DNA of 64,000 bases from the NCBI RefSeq assembly GCF_040802235.1, contig NC_133158.1:161483401-161547400 (forward strand), read 5' to 3'. Below the pieces are notes generated by a model that was not told where the DNA came from, did not search any database, and saw nothing but the letters and a program-made list of their open reading frames with translations. The position numbers were made by a program, and so were the translations under genes. The number at the start of each line of letters is the position of its first letter. Position 1 is the stretch's first letter. Shown here piece by piece: positions 1 through 11,798 of this stretch. The stretch is from Manis javanica (taxonomy: Eukaryota; Chordata; Mammalia; Pholidota; Manidae).

Positions 1-83
1 CCTGTGACCCTGAACATCACTCCAGGGGCTGAGCAGCTCCAGAGACTAGAGCTTCTGGGCACTAGAGGGCGCCACATACAACT

Positions 84-949
84 ATGAAATGTCAAAGGAA
101 CCTGGTTCAGACCAAATTCTCACAAACCCCAGAAAAAGGCCCAAGTGAGACTGAACTCATCAATCTTCCTGAAAGAGAGTTCAAAATAAAAATCATAAAC
201 ATGCTTATGGAGGAAAAGAAAAATACTCAAGAACTCAGGGATGAATTTAGGACAGATATTCAATCATTAGATTCCATATCTGAAATGAAACATATAATAG
301 AGGGATTTAAAACCAGATTAGATGTAGTAGAAGAGACAGTAAATGGAATAGAAATTAGAGAACAGTAATACAGAAAAGCTGAGGCACAGAGAGAAAAAAG
401 GATCCTTGAAATGAAAGAATATTGAGAGAACTGTGTGACCAATCCAAACAGAACAATATTCACATTATAGGGCTACCAGAAAAAGAAGAGAGAGAAAAAG
501 GGATAGAAAGTGTCTTTGAGGAGGTAACTGCTGAAAACTTCCCCAATCTGGGGAAGGAAATCGTCTCTCAGGCCATGGAGGTTCACAGATCTCCCAACAC
601 AAGGGACCCAAGGAAGACAACACCAAGACATATAATAATTAAAATGGCAAACATCAAGGATAAGGACAGACTTTTAAAAGCAGCCAGAGAGAGAAAAAAG
701 ATCACATACAAAGGAAAACCAACCAGGCTATCATCAGAGTTCTCAACAGAAACTTTACAGGCCAGAAGGGAGTGGCATGATATATTTAATGCAATGAAAC
801 AGAAGGGCCTCAAACCAAGAATACTCTACCCGGTAAGATTATCATTTAACTTTGAAGGAGGGATTAAACAATTTTCAGATAAGCAAAAGCTGAGAGAATA
901 TATCTCCCACAAAACACCTCTACAGTACATTTTGGAGGGACTACTATAG
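84..949 (+). pseudogene. L1 A ORF1 remnant
   Basis: This is ORF1 of L1, the RNA-binding trimeric chaperone that packages L1 RNA. The start MKCQRNLVQTK and the C-terminal region (RILYPVRLSFNFEGG, DKQKLREYISHK) align with the intact ORF1 of L1 C at 11799-12722. A TAA at 366-368 ends the first 94 codons. Reading resumes in another frame at 422 and runs to a TAG near 949. The coiled coil has no EMQRKMQEQWD repeats. Confidence 0.88.
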
Positions 950-1234
950 ATGGAAGTGTTCCTAAGGCTAAATAGCTGTCACCAGGGGAAGTAAAACCAT
1001 AGTAAAGAAAGTAGAACAATTAATTACTAAGCAGATGCAAAATCAAATCAACTACCCCCAAAGTCAATCAAGGGATAGATAAAGAGTACAGAATACGACA
1101 CCTAATAAAGAATGAAGGAGGAAGAAAAAGGAGGGGAAAAAAAGAACCTTTAGGTTGTGTTTTTAACAGCATACTAAGTGTGTTAAGTGAGTTAAATTAG
1201 ACTATTAGATAGTAAGGGAATTACCCTTGAACCT

Positions 1235-2791
1235 TTGGTAACCAGGAATCTAAAGCCTGCAATGGCAATAAGTACAGACTTATCGATAATCACCCTAAAT
1301 GTAAATGGTCTGTATGCACCAATCAAAAGACAGAGAGTCACTGAATGGATTAAAACAGAAGACCCACCTATGTGCTGCCTACAAGAGACTCACTTCAAAC
1401 CCAAAGACATACACAGACTGAATGTAAAGGAATGGAAAAGATATTTCATGCAACTAATAGGGAGAAAAAAGCAGGAGTTGCAGTACTTGTATCAGATAAA
1501 ATAGACTTCAAAACAAAGAAAGTCACAAGAGACAAAGAAGGACATTATGTAATGAAAAAGGGGTCAGTCCAACAAGAGGGTATGACTATTATAAGTATCT
1601 ATGCACCCAACACAGGAGAACCTACATATGAGAAACAAATACTAACAGAATTAAAGGGGGAAATAGAATGTAATGCACTCATTTAGGAGACTTCAACACA
1701 CCACTCACTCCAAAGGACAGATCAAACAGACTGAAAATAAATAAGGAGACAGAAGCACTGAACAGCAAGCACATTAGAACAGATGGACCTAACAGTCATC
1801 TACAGAACACTCCACCCAAATGCAGCAGGATACACATTCTTATCAAGTGCACATGGAACATTTTCCAGAATAGATCACATACTAGGCCACAAAAAGAGCC
1901 TCAGTAAATTCAGAAGGATTGAAACTGTGTCAGACAGCATCTCAGACCACAAAGGTATGAAACTAGAAATAAATTACACAAAGAAAACGAAAAAGCCAAC
2001 AAACACATGGAGGCTTAATAACATGCTCCTAAATAATCAGTGGATCGATGACCAAATAAAAATAGAGATCAAGCACTACATGGAGACAAATAACAATGAT
2101 TCAACACCACAAAATCTGTGGGACACAGCAGAGGCCATGCTAAGAGGGATGTATACTGCAATACGGCTTACTTCAGGAAAGAAGAACAATCCTATATGAG
2201 CAGTCTAAACTCACAATTCATGAAACCAGAAAAAGACGAACAAATGAGGCCCAAAGTCGGTAGAAGGAGGGACATAATAAAGATTAGACCATAAATAAAT
2301 AAAATCGAGAAGAATAAAACAATAGAAAGAATCAATGAAAGCAGGAGCCAGTTCTTCGAGAAAATAAACAAAATAGATAAACCCCCTAGCTAGACTTACC
2401 AAAAAAAAAAAAAAGAGAGAGTCTACACACATAAACAGAATCAGAAATGAGAAAGAAGAAATCACTATGGACACCACAGAAATACAAAGAATTATGACAG
2501 AATACTATGAAAAATGATATGGTAACAAACTGGATAACCTAGAAGAAATGGACAGCTTTCTGGAAAAATACAACCTTCCAAGGCTGACCCAGGAAGAAAC
2601 AGAAAAACAAATAGACCAATTACCAGGAAGGAAATTGAATTGGTAATCAGAAAACTACCTAAGAACAAAATGCCTGTCCCAGATGGTTTCACTGCTGAAT
2701 TTTACCAAACATTTAGTGAAAACCTAATACCCATCCTCCTTAAAGTTTTCCAAAAAGTATAAGAGGAGGGAATACTTCCAAACTCATTCTA
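1235..2791 (+). pseudogene. L1 A ORF2 remnant (endonuclease and start of RT)
   Basis: The frame opens with [13 protein letters not shown] and shows the apurinic-like endonuclease landmarks LNVNGL, CLQETH and SDHKG, as in L1 C. Frames break near 1500, 1686, 1783 and 2199, with a poly(A) expansion near 2400. Homology stops at about 2791 within the RT domain. The remaining RT and the Cys-rich C-terminus are missing. No function is expected. Confidence 0.88.
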
Positions 2792-4033
2792 CAAGGTCAT
2801 CCTAAAGTCCAGATGGAATCTCAAGGGACCTTGCAGAGCAATCTTGAAACAATCTTGAAAAGAAACAAAGTTAAAGCTCTCATATTTACTGATTTAGAAA
2901 CTTAACACAAAGTTGTAGTAATCAAAACCATGGTACTGGCGTGAAGACATACATATAGTCTAGCGGTATAAACTAGAGAGCCAAGAAATAATCCTGCACA
3001 CATAAGATCAAATTACTTTCAAGAGTGCCAAGACCATTTAATGGGGTAAAGAACAGGCTTTGCATAATGTTGGGAAAAGTAGATGTCCACATGCAAAAGA
3101 ATGAAGTTGGTCCCTTACCATAACACCATACAAACATCAACTTAAAATGGATCAAACAACAAAATCTAAGAAGTAAAACTGTGAAACTGTTAGAAGAAAA
3201 TGTAAGACAAAAGCTTCATGACATTGGATTTGGCAATCTTTTCTTAGACATGACATCAAAAGCATAAACAAGAAAAAACAGATAAACTAGACTTCACCAA
3301 ATTTAAAACTTTTGTACATCAAAGGACACTACCAATAAAGTAAACTGGAAACACACCAAATTATAGGTGAAGATGTGGAAAAATTGGAACGCTTGTATAT
3401 TGCTGATGGAAATGGAAAATTGTACAGCCACTCTGAAGAACAGTATGGCAGCTCCTCAAAAAATTAGACATTAAACATCATATGACCCAACAATTCCATT
3501 TCTGGATATATATATTAAAGAACTTACAGCATGGACTTGAACTTGATATTCAAATATTCACATTCATAGGAGCATTATTCACAAACAGACAAAGGATGAA
3601 AACAACGCAAGTGTGTGTTGATGGATGAATGGATAAACAAAATGTAGTATACACATACAATAGAACATTATCTGGACATAAAAAGGAAGGAAATTCTGAC
3701 ACATGCTACAACATGGATGAATCTTGAAAACATGCTAAATTAAATAAGGCAGTCAGAAAAGTAAAATCACTGCATGACTCCACCTAAAGTTATTAAATTA
3801 ATAGAGACAAGAAGTAGAATGATGGTTGTCAGGAACTGCAGTGAGGAATGGGGAATTATTGTTTAATGACCCTGGAGTTCCAGTTTGGGAAGATGAAAAA
3901 AGTTCTGCAGATGGATGGTGAGGATGGTTGCACAATGTGGATATATGTAGTGCAACTGAACTGTGCACTTAAAAATGGTGAAAATGGTAAATTGTATGCT
4001 ACATATGATTTACCAAAATAAGAAAGGAGGAAA
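2791..4033 (+). repeat. Older L1 3' segment (ORF2 C-terminus and 3' UTR)
   Basis: The DNA reads as a degraded L1 ORF2 C-terminal region of an older subfamily. Recognisable points include a KNFxxSKDT-type stretch near 3305-3330 and the 'tggaaaattgtacagcc' neighbourhood near 3410. It ends in an old-style L1 3' UTR near 4020. The abrupt switch from L1 A at 2791 skips several hundred bases of ORF2, so this is either a deletion fusion or an insertion boundary. It has no open frame. Confidence 0.75.
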
Positions 4034-4135
4034 CTGGGGACTTGATAATGGGGGAAATTTGGTAACCACAATGTTGCTCATGTGATTTTATATTAATGAT
4101 AACAAACTTTAAAAAATTAATTTAATTTAAAAAAA
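4034..4135 (+). mobile_element. Short 3'-end fragment of lineage-specific L1
   Basis: About 80 bases beginning 'ggggacttgataatggggg' match the terminal 3' UTR of the younger L1 family (compare 4592-4660 and 55193-55240). They are followed by an A-rich tail. The fragment sits on the end of the older L1 above. It is probably a severely 5'-truncated insertion, and I could not define target-site duplications. Confidence 0.6.
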
Positions 4136-4860
4136 AGAAAGGAGAAAGATCAATTTATGTCTATAATATAAGCAATGAACACTGAGAAACAAACAGAAAA
4201 TACATTTACAATACCACCAAAAACTATTAATATGTAGAGATAAATGAGATAAAACATGTGAAAGATCAGTGCACTCCAAATTTTAAAAAAGCATTGCTGA
4301 GAGAAATTAAATAAGACCTAAACAAATGGAGAGATATGTTATGTTTCATAGATTAACACATTCAGTATTGTTAAGATGCCAACTCTCCTCAACGGGATCC
4401 GTGTATTCAATTAAATTCCAGCAGGCTTTTTTCTGTAGAAATCAATAAGCAAATTAGAAAATTTTCTAAATAGCCAAAACAATACTGAAAAAGAGCAAAA
4501 ATAAAAGACAGTGCCTAAGTATAGCATAGAGAAGACAAGTAGTGACTCTATAGCATCTTACCACGCTGATGGACAGTGACTGTATGGGGTATGTGATGGG
4601 GACTTGATAATGGGGGGAATCTAGTAACCACAATGTTGTTCATGTAATTGTATTTTAATGATAACAAAATAAAAAATATGTAATTTGGATTAAAAAAAAC
4701 AGTGCCTAATTTCAAGATTAACAATAGTCGAAAGGCAGTGTGGTACTGGCATAAAAACAGATACATATATCAGTGGGATAGAACAGACCCACATATATAA
4801 ATTGCTTTTCACCAAAGGTAAAGACAATTTGGTAGAGAAAGGATACTCTTCTTAAGAAAT
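4136..4860 (+). repeat. Old L1 ORF2 fragment, interrupted by a young insertion
   Basis: Bases 4136-4507 and 4710-4860 together look like a decayed L1 ORF2 reverse-transcriptase to C-terminal stretch. They are split by the L1 3' fragment at 4519-4698. The old L1 stops where the full-length L1 B begins at about 4861, and no continuation is visible after the end of the L1 B complex at 23279. Confidence 0.65.
4508..4709 (+). mobile_element. Truncated young L1 3'-end insertion with target-site duplication
   Basis: The 180-bp insert (4519-4698) is the 3' terminus of the lineage-specific L1 and ends in an A tract. The 11-bp duplication acagtgcctaa is at 4508-4518 and 4699-4709. This is the hallmark of target-primed reverse transcription with strong 5' truncation. 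The host sequence is an older L1. Confidence 0.85.
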
Positions 4861-5861
4861 AGTGGTGAGGTGGAGACAAGATGGCAGCATGAGTAGAGCA
4901 GCAGAAATCTCCTCCCAAAACCACATTTATCTATGAAAATATAACAAAGACAACTCTTCCTAAAATAGAGACCAGAGGACACAGGACAACATCCAGACCA
5001 CATCCATACCTGCGAGAACCCAGTGCCTCGCGAAGGGGGTAAGATACAAGCCTCGGCCTGGCGGGACCCGAGCACCCCTCCCACCAGCTCCTGGCGGGTG
5101 GAGAGGAGTCAGCAGGGAGGGAGAAGAAACCCAGGACTGCTGAACACCCAGCCCCACCCATCCGGACCAGAGCACAGACACAGTGCATGCCTGGGGTCCT
5201 GGATACTAGGGAAACAGGGTGGCAGGACCGGTGACTGGGTGCCTGAGGCTGACGCCAGAGAACAAAGAAACGGGAGCGGCTTTTTTTTTTTTTTTGGCAA
5301 GTGCTTTTTGGAAGCCTTAAAGGGACAAGAACCCCAATACTAGGGAAACAGGGCAGCAAGAGCAGGTGCCTGAAACCGGCGCCTGAGGACAACGACAATC
5401 GCACGTTTTTCCTTCTTTTTTTAAAAAATTATTTATTTAATTTTTTTTCTTTGGTTGTTGCTGTTCTTTTGTTTTGGAGAGTGCTTTTTGGAAGTCTTAC
5501 AGGGGCAGAACAGGACATTTAGACCACAAGCAGGGAATCTGGGGACCTCTGGGCATTCTAACGCCCTGGGTAGCAGGGAGCACAGAGGCCCCATACGGAG
5601 ATAAATAGCCTCCCGCCGCTCCCCCTCCAACGGGGCTGCACCATTTTGGAGGACCAGCCCAAGCCAGGCCACACCCACAGCAACAGCGGAGATAAACTCC
5701 ATAGCAACTGGGCAGGAAGCAGAAGACCTGTCTGCGCACAGCTGCCAAGCACAAGCCACTAGAGGTCACTATTCTCCCAGGAGAGGAAGGCCACAAACCA
5801 ACAAGAAGGAAAGGGCTTCCAGCTGTCACTCGTACCAGCTCTTCAAACTCTCTCTATCACC
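4861..5861 (+). promoter_or_regulatory. L1 B 5' UTR (internal promoter region)
   Basis: It starts with a segment containing 'aagatggc' like that of L1 C, a YY1-type motif near the 5' end of many L1 promoters. It then carries GC-rich monomer-like units marked by 'gctttttggaag' at 5303 and 5483, and a non-repeated part leading to ORF1. Only two monomer marks are present, against six in L1 C. Promoter activity is inferred from family knowledge. Confidence 0.75.
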
Positions 5862-6752
5862 ATGAAAAGGCAAAACTACACGCAGACAAAGATCAAAAAG
5901 ACAACACCTGAGAAGGAGACAGACCTAACCAGTCTTCCTGAAAAAGAATACAAAATAAAAATCATGAACATGCTGACGGAGATGCAGAGAAAAATGCAAG
6001 AGCAATGGGATGAGATGCAGAGAAAAATGCAAGAGCAATGGGATGAAGTGCGGAGGGAGATCACAGATGTCAGGAAGGAGATCACAGAAGTGAAACAAAC
6101 CCTGGAAGGATTTATAAGCAGAATGGATAAGATGCAAGAGGCCATTGATGGAATAGAAACCAGAGAACAGGAACGTATAGAAGCTGACATAGAGAGAGAT
6201 AAAAGGATCTCCAGGAACGAAACAATACTAAGAGAACTATGTGACCAATCCAAAAGGACTAATATCCGTTTTATAGGGGTACCAGAAGAAGAAGAGAGAG
6301 GAAAAGGGATAGAAAGTATCTTTGAGGAAATAATTGCTGAAAACTTCCCCAAACTGGGGGAGGAAATAATCGAACAGATCACGGAAATACACAGAACCCC
6401 CAACAGAAAGGATCCAAGGAGAACAACACCAAGACACATAGTAATTAAAATGGCAAGGATCAAGGACAAGGAAAGAGTTTTAAAGGCAGGTAGAGAGAAA
6501 AAGGTCACCTATAAAGGAAAACCCATCAGGCTAACATCAGACTTCTCGACAGAAACCCTACAGGCCAGAAGAGAATGGCATGATATACTTAATGCAATGA
6601 AACAGAAGGGCCTTGAACCAAGGATACTGTATCCAGCACGACTATCATTTAAATATGATGGCGGGATTAAACAATTCACAGACAAGCAAAAGCTGAGGGA
6701 ATTTCCTTCCCACAAACCACCTCTACAGGGCATCTTACAGGGACTGCTCTAG
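5862..6752 (+). CDS. L1 B ORF1p, open reading frame, 296 aa
   Basis: L1 ORF1p is a trimeric RNA-binding nucleic-acid chaperone of the cytoplasmic L1 ribonucleoprotein. The order is a basic N-terminus (MKRQNYTQTK), a coiled coil, a central RRM-like region and a C-terminal domain (ARREWHDILNAMKQKG; ILYPARLSFKYDGG). In the coiled coil two copies of an 11-residue unit, EMQRKMQEQWD, lie at 5979-6044. L1 C has three, which accounts for its 307 residues. The frame is uninterrupted although ORF2 of the same element is dead. Confidence 0.9.
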   Translation: MKRQNYTQTKIKKTTPEKETDLTSLPEKEYKIKIMNMLTEMQRKMQEQWDEMQRKMQEQWDEVRREITDVRKEITEVKQTLEGFISRMDKMQEAIDGIETREQERIEADIERDKRISRNETILRELCDQSKRTNIRFIGVPEEEERGKGIESIFEEIIAENFPKLGEEIIEQITEIHRTPNRKDPRRTTPRHIVIKMARIKDKERVLKAGREKKVTYKGKPIRLTSDFSTETLQARREWHDILNAMKQKGLEPRILYPARLSFKYDGGIKQFTDKQKLREFPSHKPPLQGILQGLL

Positions 6753-6922
6753 ATGGGAGCACTCCTAAAAAGAGCACAGAACAAAACACACAACATATGA
6801 AGAATGGAGGAGGAGGAATAAGAAGGGAGAGAAGAAAAGAATCTCCAGACAGTATATATATAACAGCTCAATAAGCGAGCTAAGTTAGGCAGTGAGATAC
6901 TAAAGAGGCTAACCTTGAACCT

Positions 6923-9900
6923 TTGGTAACCACGAATCTAAAGCCTGCAATGGCAATAAGTACATATCTCTCAATAGTCACCCTAAATGTAAATGGACTT
7001 AATGCACCAATCAAAAGACACAGAGTAATAGAATGGATAAAAAAGCAAAACCCATCTATATGCTGCTTACAAGAAACTCACCTCAAACCCAAAGACATGC
7101 ACAGACTAAAAGTCAACGGAAAGAAAAACGTATTTCAGGCAAACAACAGCGAGAAGAAAGCAGGGGTTGCAGTACTAATATCAGACAAAATGGACTTCAA
7201 AACAAAGAAAGTAACAAGAGATAAAGAAGAACAATACATAATGATAAAGGGCTCAGTCCAAGAAGAGGATATAACCATTTTAAATACATATGTACCCAAC
7301 ATAGGAGCACCAGCATATGTGAAACAAATACTAACAGAACTAAAGAGGGAAATAGACTGCAATGCATTCAATTTAGGAGACTTCAACACACCACTCACCC
7401 CAAAGGATAGATCCACCGGGCAGAAAATAAGTAAGGACACAGAGGCACTGAACAACACACTAGAACAGATGGACCTAATAGACATCTATAGAACTCTACA
7501 TGCAAAAGCAACAGGATATACATTCTTCTCAGGTGCACGTGGAACATTCTCCAGAATAGACCACATACTAGCTCACAAAAAGAGTCTCAGTAAATTCCAA
7601 AATATTGAAATTCTACCAACCAATTTTTCAGACCACAAATGTATAAAACTAGAAATAAATTCTACAAAGAAAACAAAAAGGCTCACAAAGACATGGAGGC
7701 TTAACAAAATGCCTCTAAATAATCAATGGATCAATGAACAAATCAAAATAGGTATCAAGGAATATACAGAAACAAATGACAACAACAACACAAAACCCAA
7801 CTTCTGTGGAACGCAGCAAAAGCAGTCTTAAGAGGAAAGTACATAACGATCCAGGCACACTTGAAGAAGGAAGAACAATCCCAAATGAATAGTCTAACAT
7901 CACAATTATCGAAACTGGAAAAAGAAGAACAAATGAGGCCTAAAGTCAGCAGAAGGAGGGACATAATAAAGATCAGAGAAGAAATAAACAAAATTGAGAA
8001 GAATAAAACAATAGCAAAAATCAACAAAACAAAGAGCTGGTTCTTTGAGAAAATAAACAAAATAGATAAGCCTCTAGTCAAACTTATTAAGAGAAAAAGA
8101 GAATCAACACAAATCAACAGAATCAGAAATGAGAACGGAAAATTACAACAGACTCCACAGAAATACAAAGAATTATTAAAGACTACTATGAAAACCTATA
8201 TGCCAACAAGCTGGAAAACCTAGAAGAAATGGACAACTTCCTAGAAAAATACAACCCCCCAAGACTGACCAAGGAAGAAACACAAAAGTTAAACAAATCT
8301 ATTACGAGCAAAGAAATTGAAACGGTAATCAAAAAACTACCCAAGAACAAAACCCTGGGGCAGAACGGATTTACCTTGGAATTTTATCAGACACACAGAG
8401 AAGACATAATACCCATTCTCCTTAAAGTGTTCCACAAAATAGAAGAGGAGGGAATATTCCCAAACTCATTCTATGAAGCCAACATCACCCTAATACCAAA
8501 ACCAGGCAAAGACCCCACCAAAAAAGAAAATTACAGACCAATATCCCTGATGAATGTAGATGCAAAAATACTCAATAAAATATTAGCAAACAGAATTTAA
8601 CAGTATCTCAAAAGGATCATACACCATGACCAAGTAGGATTCATCCCAGGGATGCAAGGATGGTACAACATTAGAAAATCCATCAACATCATCCACCACA
8701 TCAACAAAAAGAAAGACAAAAACCACATGATCATCTCCATAGATGCTGAAAAAGCATTTGACAAAATTCAACATCCATTCATGATAAAAACTCTCAGCAA
8801 AATGGGAATAGAGGGCAAGAACCTCAACATAATAAAGGCCATATATGATAAACCCACAGTCAGCATTATACTGAACAGCGAGAAGCTGAAAGCATTTCCT
8901 CTGAGATCAGGAACCAGACAGGGATGCCCACTCTCCCCACTGTTATTTAACATAGAACTGGAGGTTCTAGCCACGGCAATCAGACAAAACAAAGAAATAC
9001 AAGGAATCCAGATTGGTAAAGAAGAAGTTAAACTGTCACTGTTTGCAGATGGTATGATACTGTACATAAAAAACCCTAAAGACTCCACTCCAAAACTACA
9101 AGAACTGATATCGGAATACAGCAAAGTTGCAGGGGATACAAAATTAACACACAGAAATCTGTGGCTTTCCTATATACAAACAATGAACCAATAGAAAAAG
9201 AAATCAGGAAAACAACATCATTCACAATTACATCAAAAAGAATAAAATACCCAGGAATAAACCTAACCAAAGAAGTGAAAGACCTATACCCTGAAAACTA
9301 CAAGTCACTCTTAAGAGAAATTAAAGGGGACACTAACAAATGGAAACTCGTCCCATGCTCTTGGCTAAGAAGAATTAATATTGTCAAAATGGCCATCCTG
9401 CCCAAAGCTATATACAGATTTGATGCAATCCCTATCAAATTACCAGCAACATTCTTCAACAAACTGGAACAAATAGGTCAAAAATTCATATGGAAACACC
9501 AAAGACCCCGAATAGTCAAAGCAATCCTGAGAAAGAAGAATAAAGTAGGGGGGATCTCACTCCCCAACTTCAAGCTCTACTACAAAGCCATAGTAATCAA
9601 GAAAATTTGGTACTGGTACAAGAACAGAGCTACAGACCAGTGGAATAGATTAGAGACTCCAGAAATTGACCCAAACATATATGGTCAATTAATATTTGAT
9701 AAAGGAGCTATGGACATACAATGGCGAAATGACAGTCTATTCAACAGATGCTGGCAAAACTGGACAGCTACATGTAGGAGAATGAAACTGGACCATTGTC
9801 TAACCCCATACACAAAAGTAAATTCAAAATGGATCAAAGACCTGAATTAAGTCATGAAACCATTAAACTCTTGGAAAAAAACATAGGCAAAAACCTCTTA

Positions 9901-10196
9901 GACATAAACATGAGTGACTTCTTTATGAACATATCTCCCCGGGCAAGGAAAACAACAGCAAAAATGAACAAGTCAGACTATATTACGCTGAAAAGCTTCT
10001 GTACAGCAAAAGACACCATCAATAGAACAAAAAGGAACCCTACAGTATGGGAGAATATATTTGTAAATGACAGATGCGACAAAGGCTTGACATCCAAAAT
10101 ATATAAAGAGCTCACACACCTCAACAAACAAAAAACAAATAATCCAATTAAAAAATGGGCAGAGGAACTGAACAGTCCTCCAAAAAAGAAATACAG
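6923..10196 (+). pseudogene. L1 B ORF2, broken 5' portion
   Basis: ORF2 encodes endonuclease and reverse transcriptase. The endonuclease part is open from 6923, but a 1-bp loss near 7800 closes the frame at 7831. Further damage against L1 C: a frame change near 8140, a CAA-to-TAA stop at 8597, the RT motif FADD changed to FADG (GGT at 9051), a 2-bp gain near 9135, a 3-bp loss near 9748 and a 1-bp loss near 9847. L1 C inserted directly after 10196, in the A-rich site 'aaaaaagaaatacag'. Confidence 0.92.
10182..10196 (+). repeat. Left target-site duplication of L1 C
   Basis: The 15-base string aaaaaagaaatacag ends immediately before the 5' end of L1 C. It recurs at 18925-18939 after the poly(A) of the L1 C tail. 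After the second copy the ORF2 sequence of L1 B continues in register with the corresponding point of L1 C (16179 onward). The A-rich left side fits the L1 endonuclease preference. Confidence 0.93.
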
Positions 10197-11798
10197 GAGG
10201 GGGGAGCCAAGATGGCGGCGTGAGTAGAGCAGTGGAAATCTCCTCCCAAAAACACATAGAGCTATGAAAATATAACAAAGAAAAATCTTCCTAAAATAGA
10301 GACCACAGGACACAGGACAACATCCAGACCACATCCACACCTGCAAGAACCCAGCGCCTTGTGAAGGGGGTAAGATACAAGCCCCAGCCCGGCGGGACCC
10401 GAGCGCCCCTCCCCCCGGCTCCCGGCGGGTGGAGAGAAACCGGAGCAGTTTTTTTTTTTGGCGAGCGCTTTTTGGAAGCCTTAGAGGGACGGGCCCCCGT
10501 TGCTGGGGAGGCAGGGTGGCGGGACCGGTGAGGAGGTGCCTGGGAACGGCGCCGGAGGACAAAGAATATCCCGCGTTTCTCCCTGCGAGACCTGGGGGCG
10601 GGTGCCTGAGACCAGTGCCTGAGGACGGAGGAGGTCGCGCGTTTTTCCCCCTTTTTTTTTTTTTTCTCTTTTTGGCAAGCGCTTTTTGGAAGCCTTGAAG
10701 GGACGGGGACCCCAGTGCTAGGGAGGCACGGTGGCGGGACTGGTGAGCGGGTGGCTGGGACCGGCGCCTGAGGACAAAGAATATCCCCCGTTTTTCCCTG
10801 CGGGACCGGTGGGCGGGTGCCTGAGACCGGCACTTGAGGACAGAGGAAATCGCGCGTTTTTCCCCTTTTTTTTTTCTCTTTTCTGCGAGTGCTTTTTGGA
10901 AGCCTAAAAGGGACAGGGACCCCGGTGCTAGGGAGGCAGGGCGGCGGGACTGGTGAGCGGGTGCCTGGGACCGGCACCTGAGGACAAAGAATATCCCGCA
11001 TTTTTCCCTGTGGGACCGGTGGGTGGGTGCCTGAGACCAGCACCTGAGGACGGAAGAAATCGCACGTTTTTCCCCTTTTTTTTTCTCTCTTTTTGCCAAG
11101 TGCTTTTTGGAAGCCTTGAAGGGACAGGGACCCCGGTGCTAGGGAGGCAGGGCGGTGGGACTGGTGAGCGGGTGCGTGGGACCAGTGCCTGAGGACCAAG
11201 AATATTGAGCGTTCCTTCCCTGCGGGACCGGTGGGTGGGTGCTTTTTGGAAGCCTTGAAAGGACAGGGACCCTGGTGCTAGGGAGACAGGGCAGCAGGAC
11301 CAGTGCGCGGGTGCCTGGGACCGGCACCTGAGGAAAAAAAAAAAAATCGTGTGTTTTTTCTTTTCTTTTTCCTTTCTGTTCCCTCTCTCATTGTTGCTGT
11401 TGTTGTTTTGGTTTGGAGAGTGCTTTTTGGAAATCTTAAAGGGGCAGGACAGGTCACTTAGACCAGAAGCAGGGAATCTGGGGATCTCTGGGCACTCTAA
11501 CCCCCTGGGCAGCAGGGAGCACAGAGGCCCCTTACGGAGATAAATAGTCTCCTGGCTGCTCCCCCTCTAACGGGGCTCCACCATTTTGGAGGAACAGCCC
11601 CAGCCAGGCCAAGCCCACAGCAACAGTGGAGATAAACCCCAAAGCAACTGGGCAGGAAGCAGAAGCCCTGTCTGCGCACAGCTGCCCAGCACAAGCCACT
11701 AGAGGTCGCTATTCTCCCAGGAAAAGGCTACAAACCAACAAGAAGGGAAGCTCTTCCAGCGGTCACTTGTACCAGCTCTGCAGACTATCTCTATCACC
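10197..11798 (+). promoter_or_regulatory. L1 C 5' UTR with tandem monomers
   Basis: It starts 'gccaagatggcggcg', a YY1-like motif, and continues into GC-rich tandem units. The marker 'gctttttgg' recurs at 10467, 10681, 10891, 11102, 11241 and 11432, giving spacings of about 214, 210, 211, 139 and 191 bp. Each unit carries 'agggaggcagg', 'gggaccggtg', 'acaaagaatat' and a T-rich run. Repeated promoter monomers are well known in mouse L1, where more monomers mean more transcription. The same role here is inferred. Confidence 0.85.

Larger units (their letters stand above)
1..2791 (+). mobile_element. L1 A: old LINE-1, 5' part outside window, broken ORFs
   Basis: The element enters the window at its left edge with the last part of a 5' UTR, then ORF1 (84-949), an inter-ORF spacer (950-1234) and ORF2 (1235-2791). 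It breaks off in the reverse-transcriptase region just after the residues NSFY, where sequence of an older L1 subfamily begins. Multiple frameshifts and stops make it a dead copy. Compared with L1 B and L1 C it lacks the tandem ORF1 coiled-coil repeats. Confidence 0.9.

Noticed and set aside
4931..5404. 157-codon minus-strand frame in the L1 B 5' UTR
   Set aside because: It is antisense to GC-rich L1 promoter monomers, and no independent gene is supported.
9978..11099. 373-codon minus-strand frame as a host gene
   Set aside because: It crosses the insertion junction of L1 C into L1 B ORF2, so it is younger than the insertion and made of antisense L1 sequence.
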